From Akkermansia sp. (GTDB taxonomy: Bacteria; Verrucomicrobiota; Verrucomicrobiia; Verrucomicrobiales; Akkermansiaceae), in contig JAFYWX010000017.1 of the NCBI GenBank assembly GCA_017546445.1, positions 1 to 34,785 on the forward strand: a stretch of DNA of 34,785 nucleotides, written 5' to 3'. Position 1 is the first letter of the stretch, and each line of letters starts with the position of its first letter. Below the pieces are notes generated by a model, which did no database searches, was not told the origin of the DNA, and worked only from the letters and a program-made list of their open reading frames with translations. A program made the translations under genes and the position numbers. Of this stretch, positions 22,812-30,884 are shown one piece after another.

Positions 22812-23060
22812 ATGGCACATAAGAAAGGTCAAGGTTCCGTCCGTAACGGTCGCGATTCCCGCAGCAAGCGTCTCGGCGTGAAGAAGTTTGGTGGTCAGAC
22901 TGTGATCGCCGGCAACATCATCGTTCGCCAGCGTGGCACCAAGTTCCATCCCGGCAAGGGCGTGGGCATGGGCCGCGATTACACGATTTTCTCCCTGGTT
23001 GATGGCCGCGTGTTCTTCGATCGCGAAGGCCGCCGCGTCAACGTTGCTCCCGAGGCTTAA
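22812..23060 (+). CDS. rpmA: 50S ribosomal protein L27
   Basis: The large-subunit protein whose N-terminus reaches the peptidyl transferase centre. The 82-residue product begins [16 protein letters not shown] and contains [25 protein letters not shown] and [12 protein letters not shown], all standard L27. The N-terminus is the short Ala-His-Lys-Lys form, so no cleaved extension as in Firmicutes. It starts 35 bp after rplU and is followed by an intrinsic terminator. The gap before it has no Shine-Dalgarno sequence. Confidence 0.97.
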   Translation: MAHKKGQGSVRNGRDSRSKRLGVKKFGGQTVIAGNIIVRQRGTKFHPGKGVGMGRDYTIFSLVDGRVFFDREGRRVNVAPEA

Positions 23061-23084
23061 GTTTTAAGCAGACGAAGCAAATAG

Positions 23085-23120
23085 AAAAGCCCCGTTGCCC
23101 CAGTGGCGACGGGGCTTTTT
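23085..23120 (+). terminator. Intrinsic terminator of rplU-rpmA
   Basis: Stem AAAGCCCCGT-TGCC with GGCG-ACGGGGCTTT (one G-U pair, small loop), with the T-run at 23116-23120 partly inside the stem. It is 25 bp after the rpmA stop. Confidence 0.85.
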
Positions 23121-23148
23121 GATTGACGATTGACAATTGACGATTGAC
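23121..23148. repeat. Heptanucleotide tandem repeat (GATTGAC)4, supplies a -35 box
   Basis: Four units: GATTGAC, GATTGAC, AATTGAC, GATTGAC, with a degenerate fifth (TATTGCG). Every unit contains TTGAC, the -35 core. The last unit provides the -35 of the downstream transpeptidase gene. Confidence 0.85.
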
Positions 23149-23173
23149 TATTGCGTGCAAAATAGGGTAGAAT
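23144..23173 (+). promoter_or_regulatory. Promoter of the PBP2 gene
   Basis: TTGACT (23144-23149), 18-bp spacer, TAGAAT (23168-23173), then 9 bp to the ATG at 23183, predicting a leader of 1-3 nt. The -35 is the last unit of the GATTGAC repeat. Confidence 0.62.
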
Positions 23174-23182
23174 GGGGGTGCG

Positions 23183-25426
23183 ATGCTCAGGAGTAAGCTA
23201 TACACCGGATTAGTAGTTCTGGCCATGATGTGTGGGAGCCCCGCTGCCGTTGGGCAGGAGGGGGGAGTGCCGTTTGTGGCCGATATGCCGGATGATGAGG
23301 CTGCGGAAGAGATTGTGGAGACGGTGAAACTGGGCGGTGAGGATCGCGCGCCCTCCATGCAGGAAGGTGTGGAGCAGGCTGAAAGCTATGAGAAGACCGT
23401 GGACCCGGATTCCCCGCTGAATGCTGAGACCGGGGGCGCTGCCCAGGATGAAACCGGGCTGGATGCGCTGAAGCCCACCACCTCGGTGAATGACCCGACG
23501 GTGCATGACCCCTCCCGCGTGGCCTATGCTACCAACCGCAAGAACGCCCGCACCATGTCGCTCACGGTGCCGGGGCCGCGTGGCATTATTTCTGACCGCA
23601 ACGGGTTGGTGATGGCTTGTTCTGAGGTTGCTTACCAGCCCGCTGTGAATTTCGGCCAGCTGAAGGACGAGAGTAAGGAGAATATTCTGGGCATAGCGCG
23701 TAAGGTTATTGCAGCCTATGCTGCAGCAGGGTTGAAGGTGTACGAAAAGACAGATGCCCAGTTGCTGGACCACTACAAGCAGCGCCGCTGGCTGGCTCTG
23801 CCGGTGGGCCCCACCATCCGAACCCGTGAGATTGAGCCCATCCGCGACAAGGTGAGTGGTATTGAATACGGCCACCTGATTCCGCTGTATATCCGCAACT
23901 ATCCGCACCAGACCTCAGCGTGCCACATTCTGGGCTATACCGGTGTGAAAGCCAAGCTGCCCACCGGCCCCATCAACCACAACGACCCGATTTTCGAGCG
24001 TCAGGAAGGCCGCGCCGGCCTGGAACTGAAGTTCAACAAGCAGCTTACCGGCCGTCCCGGTATCTGGCGTCTCATGTTCGATGAGAGCGGCAACAAGATT
24101 CTGGACGAGCTGCAGAGCAAGCCCAAGCCCGGTGGTACCATCGTGACCACGCTCAACCTGGAGTGGCAGAAAGCTGCTGAGCAGTCGCTGCGCGACAATA
24201 CCCTGGGACGTGGCGCTTTCGTGATGATAGATGTGCACACCGGTGAGGTGGTGGTCATGGCATCTGCGCCGAACTTTGACCCGAACACCTTTATCCCCGC
24301 CATCTCGCAGAAGGATTACGATGCCCTGCGCCTGGACCCGGATACCCCGCTGGTGTCCCGTGCCTTTGCCGGTGTATATCCTCCCGCCTCCACTTTCAAG
24401 ACTATCACCGTGGCTGCCGGTCTGCGCCATGGCGTGATTACCGAGGGTACCTACGTGAACTGCCCGTACAGTGTGCGCATCGGTGGCCATGAATTCAAGA
24501 ACCACAATAAATTCTCCGGCTCCATTAACTGCGTGACCGCCCTGGTGCTTTCCAATAACCCCTTCATGTACCAGATTGCCGCCACGCGCGAACCGCGCAT
24601 CGGCGCTGGCCGCCTGTGTGATGTAGCACGCCGTTTCGGCTACGGTTCCACTACTGGCATTCCTCTGCCGGACAAGGCCGGCAACGTGCCCACCGAGGCC
24701 TGGATGCGCCGCAACTACGGCCGTGGTTTCATGGCGGGTGATGCTGCCAACCTTTCCATTGGTCAGGGTGCTCTGCTGGCTACCCCGCTGCAGGTGGCCC
24801 ACGCTGTGGCCGGTATTGCCAATGGTGAATACCTGCCCAAGCTGCAGCTGGTTCGCCAGGTGCTGGATAAGGATGGCAACGTGGTGTATCAGTTCACCCC
24901 TGCCGCTCAGAGTAATCTGCAGGATATGAGCAGTGCTCTGGCCGTGGTGCGCAAGGGTATGAAGGCCGTGGTGAATGGCGGTACCGGTCGCCGTGCGGCC
25001 CTCAGTTATACATCCAACGCCGGTAAGACCGGCACGGCCCAGTGGGGCCCGCCCTCGCTGGATTGCCGCCTGGCCTGGTTTACCGGATTCATGCCGGCAG
25101 ATAATCCGCGCTATGCCTATGTGGCTCTCTATGAAGGCAAGCCGCACCAGCGAATTTCCGGTGGCCACATGGCTGCCATGGTGGTGAAGAGCTTCTTTGA
25201 GAGCATTAAGCCCAGCATGGTGGAAGAACTGGCCGGCCCCACCCGCAAGGCCAATGTGCCGGAAGGGCTGGAGGCAGAGGAGGAAGAGGCCGAACCTGTG
25301 GACGAGGAGGCCCGGGCTGCTGCAGAGGCCGCCGCCCAGCGTGCGGCAGAGGATGCTGCCCGCCGGCGTGAGGCCGAAAAGCGCCACTCCCGGACCGATT
25401 GGGATGACGGCCGCTCCCGCAACTGA
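23183..25426 (+). CDS. Penicillin-binding protein 2-type transpeptidase
   Basis: A class B penicillin-binding protein that cross-links peptidoglycan, closest in style to PBP2/MrdA. In 747 residues: a hydrophobic N-terminus that reads like a signal peptide (about 5-24, SPAAVG then QEGG), an acidic linker (about 25-115), then the dimerisation/linker domain opening RGIISDRNGLVMA (133-145). The transpeptidase domain follows, with SxxK at 403-406 (STFK), SxN at 458-460 (SNN) and KTGTAQWG at 615-622. The C-terminal 60 residues are an Ala/Glu/Arg-rich probable helix. Family members normally keep an uncleaved N-terminal anchor. Here the hydrophobic stretch is short, so cleavage is possible. mreB, mreC and rodA are not nearby. 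It ends before a perfect terminator. Confidence 0.9.
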   Translation: MLRSKLYTGLVVLAMMCGSPAAVGQEGGVPFVADMPDDEAAEEIVETVKLGGEDRAPSMQEGVEQAESYEKTVDPDSPLNAETGGAAQDETGLDALKPTTSVNDPTVHDPSRVAYATNRKNARTMSLTVPGPRGIISDRNGLVMACSEVAYQPAVNFGQLKDESKENILGIARKVIAAYAAAGLKVYEKTDAQLLDHYKQRRWLALPVGPTIRTREIEPIRDKVSGIEYGHLIPLYIRNYPHQTSACHILGYTGVKAKLPTGPINHNDPIFERQEGRAGLELKFNKQLTGRPGIWRLMFDESGNKILDELQSKPKPGGTIVTTLNLEWQKAAEQSLRDNTLGRGAFVMIDVHTGEVVVMASAPNFDPNTFIPAISQKDYDALRLDPDTPLVSRAFAGVYPPASTFKTITVAAGLRHGVITEGTYVNCPYSVRIGGHEFKNHNKFSGSINCVTALVLSNNPFMYQIAATREPRIGAGRLCDVARRFGYGSTTGIPLPDKAGNVPTEAWMRRNYGRGFMAGDAANLSIGQGALLATPLQVAHAVAGIANGEYLPKLQLVRQVLDKDGNVVYQFTPAAQSNLQDMSSALAVVRKGMKAVVNGGTGRRAALSYTSNAGKTGTAQWGPPSLDCRLAWFTGFMPADNPRYAYVALYEGKPHQRISGGHMAAMVVKSFFESIKPSMVEELAGPTRKANVPEGLEAEEEEAEPVDEEARAAAEAAAQRAAEDAARRREAEKRHSRTDWDDGRSRN

Positions 25427-25464
25427 GTTATTTTGATTCCGGGCATCAGTCCCTCCCCTCCTGT

Positions 25465-25508
25465 GAGACAGTTATTAAAGAAAATTTAATAACTGTCTCG
25501 TTTTTTTT
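25465..25508 (+). terminator. Intrinsic terminator after the PBP2 gene
   Basis: Perfect 15-bp stem GAGACAGTTATTAAA (25465-25479) and TTTAATAACTGTCTC (25485-25499), loop GAAAA, then G and eight T (25501-25508). A textbook rho-independent terminator. Confidence 0.95.
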
Positions 25509-25570
25509 GTAGAAAAGGTGGTGCATGTTCCGTTTTCTCATGGTAGGTGAGCTGTTTTGATGAAGGCGGC

Positions 25571-25600
25571 TTGACACGTGATAACAGGAAATAGTAATAT
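25571..25600 (+). promoter_or_regulatory. Promoter of the efflux operon, leaderless arrangement; fixes the start
   Basis: Perfect TTGACA (25571-25576), 18-bp spacer, TAATAT (25595-25600), then 7 bp to GTG at 25608. An in-frame GTG at 25578 lies one base after the -35 and upstream of the predicted transcript, so it cannot be the start codon used from this promoter. Confidence 0.68.
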
Positions 25601-25607
25601 AGCAGCC

Positions 25608-27053
25608 GTGAAAGCGATTTTTAAATGGGGTGGCGCAGCCCTTGTCTGCGCCGGTGGGGCAGGATACTGGTATTTCTCCGGTGACACTGCCGCAGCGCAG
25701 ACTCAGTTCAACACTGTTTCTGTGGTTCAGGAGGATTTTGTGAGCAAGGTACAGGCCACAGGTACCCTGGAACCCCAGGAGCTGGTGGACGTAGGCTCCC
25801 AGGTGACGGGTGAAATCAAGGAATTCGGCGTGGATGTGGATGGCCGCCAGGTGGACTACGGCAGTGAGGTGAAGGCTGGTCAGCTGCTCGCCCGCATTGA
25901 CGACACCATCGTGGAGCTGAACATCAAGCGCGCAGAGGCTCAGGTGGCCCAGGCTAAGGCTCAGATTCTTTCCTCCGATGCCTCCGTGGCTCAGGCCAAG
26001 GCTTCTATCTCCCAGGCTACGGCCAACAAGAACAAAGCAGACCGCGACCTCGCCCGTGCGCAGAAACTGGGCGTGGGCGATGCTCTTTCCCAGATGCAGT
26101 ATGACCAGTATGTGAATGCTGCGGAAATTGCCGCTGCTAATCTGGAGAGTTCTTCTGCTCAGCTGCAGACTGCAACGGCCCAGCAGGCCAGTGCCGCTGC
26201 CCAGCTGAAGAGCGCTGAGGCTCAGCTGGAGAGCGAGATGCGCAACCGCGATTACACCCGCATTACCACCCCGGTGGACGGCACGATTGTGGTGCGCCAG
26301 GTGAACGTGGGCCAGACGGTGGTGAGCAGCATGAACGCCACGACTCTCTTCCTCGTAGCTCGCGATTTGAGCAAGATGCAGATTTGGGCCAGCGTGAATG
26401 AGGCCGATATTGCTAAGGTGAAGCCCGGTCAGGAAGTGCGCTACACGGTGGACGCTCTGCCGAATGAGAATTTCGTCGGCACGGTGAACAAGATTCGCCC
26501 GAATGCCACCATGAGCTCCAACGTGGTGACCTACATCGTGGAGGTGGACATCGAGAACCCCGACCGCAAGCTGCTGCCCTACATGAGCGCCAATGCCAAC
26601 TTCGTTGTGAAGGAAGTGAAGGATGCTCTGCTGGTGCCCGATGCCGCTTTCGATTTCCGCCCCAGCCCCGACCAGATTGCTGAGGGTACCTTCCAGCGCG
26701 GCCCGAAACCGTCTCGTGATGGTGAGGCTGCCGGCGAGCGCCCTGCGCGTCCCACCATGGTGTGGCGCAAGGTGGACGACAAGACCGTGGCTCCGGTTCG
26801 CGTCATCAAGGGCGATTCCGATGGTACCCGTACCATCGTGACCCTGCCGGAGGGCGAGGAGCTGAAGCCCGGTGATGAACTGGTGACCGGTATCAGCGTG
26901 ATTCGCGGTGATATGAAGCCCGGTGCACCCGGTGGTCAGAAGGGGCTCTTCGGCATGAATGGCCCGCAGCGCCGCCAGCGCGGCACCGGCGGTGCCGCAG
27001 CAAAGCCCGGCCAGGCTCCCAGAGGTGGTGACCGCCCCGGCCCTCCCATGTAA
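25608..27053 (+). CDS. macA: MacA-like periplasmic adaptor (HlyD/RND family)
   Basis: The membrane-fusion subunit that bridges an inner-membrane ABC transporter to an outer-membrane channel. From GTG 25608 it is 481 residues. It has a hydrophobic N-terminal anchor (VKAIFKWGGAALVCAGGAGYW region), a first half-lipoyl segment GTLEPQELVDVGSQVTGEI, a long Ala/Gln/Lys-rich coiled coil (about 90-210), the second lipoyl half ITTPVDGTIVVRQVNVGQTV, a beta-barrel and a membrane-proximal domain. The last 40 residues are unusually rich in Gly, Pro, Arg and Gln, probably disordered. It is first in a macA-ATPase-permease-tolC operon. The gene symbol is by analogy with MacAB-TolC; the cargo (antibiotic, peptide or lipid) is unknown. 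Confidence 0.88.
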   Translation: MKAIFKWGGAALVCAGGAGYWYFSGDTAAAQTQFNTVSVVQEDFVSKVQATGTLEPQELVDVGSQVTGEIKEFGVDVDGRQVDYGSEVKAGQLLARIDDTIVELNIKRAEAQVAQAKAQILSSDASVAQAKASISQATANKNKADRDLARAQKLGVGDALSQMQYDQYVNAAEIAAANLESSSAQLQTATAQQASAAAQLKSAEAQLESEMRNRDYTRITTPVDGTIVVRQVNVGQTVVSSMNATTLFLVARDLSKMQIWASVNEADIAKVKPGQEVRYTVDALPNENFVGTVNKIRPNATMSSNVVTYIVEVDIENPDRKLLPYMSANANFVVKEVKDALLVPDAAFDFRPSPDQIAEGTFQRGPKPSRDGEAAGERPARPTMVWRKVDDKTVAPVRVIKGDSDGTRTIVTLPEGEELKPGDELVTGISVIRGDMKPGAPGGQKGLFGMNGPQRRQRGTGGAAAKPGQAPRGGDRPGPPM

Positions 27054-27076
27054 GCTTTCAATCTCAATTCACACCC

Positions 27077-27784
27077 ATGATTGAGCTGAAAAACATAACC
27101 AAGGTGTACCACCTGGGGGAGATTGACCTGCCGGTGCTCAAGGGAATTTCCCTGCGCATTGAGGACGGCGAGTTCGTCTCCCTCACGGGTGCTTCCGGTT
27201 CCGGCAAGTCCACCCTCATGAATATTCTGGGGTGTCTGGACCACCCGAGCGGCGGTGAGTTCTGGATTGACGGCCACAACGTGGCCGGCCTGAATGCCAA
27301 CGAGCGCGCTCTGCTGCGCAACAAGCGCATCGGCTTCGTGTTCCAGAACTTCAACCTGCTGGCCCGTACCTCCGCACTGGAGAACGTGATGATGCCGGCC
27401 TATTATTACCACCCCGCCAAGAGTACGGCCGAAATCCGCAAGCGTGCGCTGGAGCTCATCGAGCTGGTGGGCCTTAAGGAGCGCATGCACCACACCCCGG
27501 CCCAGCTTTCCGGTGGTCAGCAGCAGCGCGTGGCCATTGCCCGCTCGCTCATCAATAATCCCGGCATTCTGCTGGCCGACGAGCCGACGGGTAATCTGGA
27601 TTCCACCACTTCCGTGGAAGTGATGAACATGTTCCGCGAACTGAACCGCACGCAGGGCATCACCGTCATCATCGTGACCCACGACCCCAAGACCGCCGCA
27701 TTCACGGACCGCGCCATCAACATGTGCGACGGCCTTATCCTCGACGGCGTATCGGATGAACTCTCAGCCACACTCCAGAAATGA
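27077..27784 (+). CDS. ABC transporter ATP-binding protein (MacB/LolD-type)
   Basis: The cytoplasmic ATPase of a type VII (MacB/LolCDE-like, mechanotransmission) ABC transporter. The 235-residue protein has Walker A GASGSGKST (38-46), a Q-loop in FVFQNFNLL, signature LSGGQQQR (about 144-151), Walker B ILLADEPTGNLD (about 164-175) and the H-loop VTHDPK. In E. coli MacB this domain is fused to the permease. Here it is a separate gene overlapping the permease by ATGA, the layout common in many other bacteria. The gap from macA is 23 bp and has no Shine-Dalgarno sequence. Confidence 0.93.
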   Translation: MIELKNITKVYHLGEIDLPVLKGISLRIEDGEFVSLTGASGSGKSTLMNILGCLDHPSGGEFWIDGHNVAGLNANERALLRNKRIGFVFQNFNLLARTSALENVMMPAYYYHPAKSTAEIRKRALELIELVGLKERMHHTPAQLSGGQQQRVAIARSLINNPGILLADEPTGNLDSTTSVEVMNMFRELNRTQGITVIIVTHDPKTAAFTDRAINMCDGLILDGVSDELSATLQK

Positions 27785-29151
27785 AGTTCAATACCTTATT
27801 CTTAACATGCCTTAAAGCCCTGGTGCGCAACCCGATGCGTGCAGCCCTCACGGTGCTCGGTATCGTGATTGGTATTGCCGCTGTGGTGGCCATCATGGAG
27901 ATTGGTGAAGGCTCCAAGAAACAGGTGGCCGATAAATTCTCCTCCATGGGTACGAATGTGGTTACCGTTTCGGGTGCCTCGGTAAGTACCGCCGGTGTGA
28001 GTTCCGGTATGGGTGGCCGCGCCTCGCTTTACGCCACGGATGCCACCGCCCTCATGAAGGATTGCCCGGAGTTTGTGAAGGCTGCTTCCCCCGTGGTGCG
28101 TGCCAGTGGGCAGGTCATTGTGGGTAACCTGAACTGGAGCCCCCGTTCCATTATGGGCGGTAATGAGCATTACCTCACCATCGAAGGCTGGAAGGTGGCC
28201 CGCGGTCGCGCTTTCACCGATAAGCAGGTGGATGAAGCTTCCCGCGTGTGCCTTATCGGCAACACCATTGCCAAGGAACTCTATGCCGATACTGAGCCTA
28301 TTGGCCAGGATATCCGCATCAAGGATGTGGTGTTTACCGTCATCGGCGTGCTGGAAACCAAGGGTGCCGACGGCATGGGCAATGACCAGGACGACTGCAT
28401 TATTCTGCCCTGGACCAGTATCCGCACGCGCCTGATGGGTGCCAGCGGCACGGCCACCATCATGAAGGGAGGTGCGGCCAACAGCGGCCTGTCGGTGTCT
28501 TCCACCAGCACTTTCCCCACCTCCGGTGTGAATTTCTATCCCGGTTGCGACCTGCAGCCGTACTCGAACGCCCCGCACCCGCTGCGCACGCGCACGGTGG
28601 ATTCCATAGCCGTGCAGGTGGCGGATGGCAAGGACCCCAGCGCCGCCATGGATGCCATGACCCCCGTGCTGCGCCGCCAGCATGAGCTGGAACCCGGCGT
28701 GCTGGATGACTTCACCCTGCGTGACCGCTCCCAGTTCGTCAAGATGATGACGGATACCACCTCCACCATCAGCAGCCTGCTGATTTCCGTGGCCATGATT
28801 TCGCTGGTTGTGGGCGGCGTGGGTATCATGAACATCATGATGGTGTCTGTAACCGAGCGAACCCGCGAAATCGGCCTGCGCATGGCCGTGGGTGCCCGCC
28901 CGCGTGATATCATGTGGCAGTTCCTGCTGGAGGCCGTGCTGCTCTGCACCATCGGCGGCTTCATCGGCATTGCCGTGGGGCGTATCGCCTCGTACCTGGT
29001 GAGTATGCAGATGGGCTGGCCGGTTTCTGTATCGGTGCCTGCCATGGTGCTTTCCGTCACGGTGGCTGCGGTCATCGGTATTGTGTTCGGCTGGTATCCG
29101 GCCTGGAAGGGTTCCCGCCTGGATCCCATTGATGCTCTGCGTCACGAGTAA
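27781..29151 (+). CDS. MacB-type ABC transporter permease (FtsX fold)
   Basis: A 456-residue inner-membrane permease. The first transmembrane helix is near 22-43 (TVLGIVIGIAAVVAIMEIG). A large periplasmic MacB_PCD domain follows (about 50-310, containing IGNTIAKELY and IGVLETKGADGMGNDQDD). Three C-terminal helices form the FtsX domain (about 330-350, 378-402, 418-440) with GGVGIMNIMMVSVTERTREIGLRMAVGA, the signature of the family. It works with the ATPase encoded just upstream and the adaptor. The gene ends 20 bp before the outer-membrane factor gene. Confidence 0.93.
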   Translation: MKFNTLFLTCLKALVRNPMRAALTVLGIVIGIAAVVAIMEIGEGSKKQVADKFSSMGTNVVTVSGASVSTAGVSSGMGGRASLYATDATALMKDCPEFVKAASPVVRASGQVIVGNLNWSPRSIMGGNEHYLTIEGWKVARGRAFTDKQVDEASRVCLIGNTIAKELYADTEPIGQDIRIKDVVFTVIGVLETKGADGMGNDQDDCIILPWTSIRTRLMGASGTATIMKGGAANSGLSVSSTSTFPTSGVNFYPGCDLQPYSNAPHPLRTRTVDSIAVQVADGKDPSAAMDAMTPVLRRQHELEPGVLDDFTLRDRSQFVKMMTDTTSTISSLLISVAMISLVVGGVGIMNIMMVSVTERTREIGLRMAVGARPRDIMWQFLLEAVLLCTIGGFIGIAVGRIASYLVSMQMGWPVSVSVPAMVLSVTVAAVIGIVFGWYPAWKGSRLDPIDALRHE

Positions 29152-29171
29152 TTCTAACGACTTTTTTCGAG

Positions 29172-30557
29172 ATGAAACGAATCTTACCTCTTACCTTTGC
29201 CGGTTTTCTGCTCAGCTCCTGCATGATGGGGCCGGATTTCATGGGTGCCACGGCGCCTGAATTGCCCGCTACCTGGGTGAATGCGCTGCCGCCCGGCACC
29301 GAAAGCGAAACGCTGGAGGAATGGTGGCACTGCTTCCGCGACCCGCAGCTCACCCGCCTGATTGAAAGCGGCTTTGCCGCGAATCCGGACATGGTGAGCG
29401 CCGCGCTGGCCATTGCCAAGGCTGAATCTGCCCTGCGCTCCACCCAGAGCGGGCTCTTCCCGAGCCTGGGCCTGAGCTTCGGCGGCACCAACAGCGGTGA
29501 TTTCACCACCTCCACTTCCCATGGTCGCTGGAGCAGCGGGCTTTCCGCCTCCTGGACCCCCGATATCTGGGGCGGAACCCGACGCGAGGTAGAGGCCGCC
29601 GCTGCTTCCCTGGGCTCCACCCAGGCTGCTGCCGCCGCCACCCGCACCGCGCTGGCCTCCAGTATCGCCACGGCCTATTTCCAGTGGATTTCTGCCAAGG
29701 AAAGCCTGCGCATTTCCAGGGAGCAGCTGGCATACCAGGAACGTACTTACAAGGTGACCCAGGAGCGCCACGCCAGCGGCATGGAGAGCTCACTGTCTCT
29801 TTCCGAATCCCGCGCTACCATTGCTTCCACCCGTGCCCAGATTCCGGCACAGGAGGCCAATATCCGCAATTGCGAGATTACCCTTGCCACCCTGCTGGGC
29901 ACCACCGTGGATAACGTGGCCCTGACTCTGCCGCCGCAGAAGGTGTACAACCTGGTGCCCAGTGTACCCACCGGTCTGCCCAGCGAGCTGCTGCGCCGCC
30001 GTCCGGATATCGTCCGCGCGGAGCATGAGCTGCACGCCGCCACGGCCCGTATCGGCGTGAGCGTGGCGAATCTCTTCCCCCGTCTTTCCCTCACGGGTGG
30101 CGTTTCCGGCGGGGCTGGGACCGATTTCTCCCAGTTCTGGCAGAGCACGGCGTGGAATCTGGGGGCTTCCGCCAGCTATTCCCTGCTGAATCGTACGGCG
30201 CTCAACGAAGCGGTGAACCAGGCTGAGCTGAACCAGCTCAGCGGTATGCAGAGCTACCGCAAGACCGTGCTGGCCGCCTTTGCTGAGGTGGAGAATTGCC
30301 TTATCGACTACGCCAAGCTGACCACTCAGCTGCCGCAGTACGAGGCTTCCTGTGCAGCCAACAAGGAATCTGCTGAGCTTTCCCTGCGCCTGCACCACGA
30401 AGGTATGGCCGATTTCCTGAGCGTGGCTGCCGCTGAACGCGCCTGGCTTTCCTCGGAGCTGAACATCATCTCCACCCGCCAGAATATCCGCATCAAGCTC
30501 GCCCAGCTCTGCACAGCCCTGGGCGGCGGCTGGAAAGTGCAACCGGAGAAGAAGTAA
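29172..30557 (+). CDS. Outer-membrane efflux lipoprotein (TolC/NodT family)
   Basis: The outer-membrane channel of the tripartite pump. A 461-residue precursor with a lipoprotein signal: MKRILPLTFAGFLLSSC, lipobox LSSC with acylated Cys17. Two outer-membrane efflux repeats follow. Recognisable NodT-type stretches include MGPDF after the Cys, WTPDIWGGTRREVEAAAAS, LRRRPDIVRAEHELHAATARIGV and NLFPRLSLTGG. It completes the operon with macA, the ATPase and the permease, so the whole pump is encoded together. It is followed after 17 bp by an intrinsic terminator. Confidence 0.93.
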   Translation: MKRILPLTFAGFLLSSCMMGPDFMGATAPELPATWVNALPPGTESETLEEWWHCFRDPQLTRLIESGFAANPDMVSAALAIAKAESALRSTQSGLFPSLGLSFGGTNSGDFTTSTSHGRWSSGLSASWTPDIWGGTRREVEAAAASLGSTQAAAAATRTALASSIATAYFQWISAKESLRISREQLAYQERTYKVTQERHASGMESSLSLSESRATIASTRAQIPAQEANIRNCEITLATLLGTTVDNVALTLPPQKVYNLVPSVPTGLPSELLRRRPDIVRAEHELHAATARIGVSVANLFPRLSLTGGVSGGAGTDFSQFWQSTAWNLGASASYSLLNRTALNEAVNQAELNQLSGMQSYRKTVLAAFAEVENCLIDYAKLTTQLPQYEASCAANKESAELSLRLHHEGMADFLSVAAAERAWLSSELNIISTRQNIRIKLAQLCTALGGGWKVQPEKK

Positions 30558-30574
30558 GATTTTCCAGAGATAAC

Positions 30575-30609
30575 AAAATCACCTGAGGCAACTCAGGTGA
30601 TTTTATTTG
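30575..30609 (+). terminator. Intrinsic terminator of the efflux operon
   Basis: Perfect 13-bp stem AAAATCACCTGAG (30575-30587) and CTCAGGTGATTTT (30592-30604) with a stable GCAA tetraloop and a T-rich tail (TTTTATTT). A near-identical stem recurs at 34729-34758. Confidence 0.88.
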
Positions 30610-30629
30610 GTACGCGCAGCCTGGATTTG

Positions 30630-30692
30630 TCGGAGCAAGGGACTTTAGTCCCTCATCGCTTGAGTTTTCGGGACTGAAGTCCCGTGCTCCGA
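30630..30692. repeat. Three-way-junction palindrome
   Basis: Outer arms TCGGAGCA (30630-30637) and TGCTCCGA (30685-30692) enclose two hairpins, GGGACT-TT-AGTCCC (30639-30652) and GGGACT-GA-AGTCCC (30670-30683). The whole would fold as a three-way junction on either strand. This composition looks like a mobile or structural intergenic repeat rather than a terminator. Confidence 0.72.
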
Positions 30693-30884
30693 AAGATTTG
30701 AGCCCCCCCCCCCCGCCAAAACGCCATCTTTTGCGGATAAAGAGGGGGCCGGCTCCAGAACGGTGTTGATAATGCAGTCAATTGTGAAATTTTTGGGATA
30801 CATGTGGTGTTCGAGAATTTCCCCGATTTATTTTCTGGAATTGGGAGAAAATTATGGTAGAATGTCACGCATAATTTTCTGACA
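30693..30884. other. Intergenic tail with C12 tract and weak promoter
   Basis: No gene is seen. The stretch contains a run of 12 C (30703-30714) directly after the three-way palindrome, then A/T-rich sequence. TAGAAT at 30858-30863 resembles the -10 of other genes in the window and would give a leader of about 15-20 nt for the gene at 30885, but I find no convincing -35 at the right distance. Confidence 0.5.
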
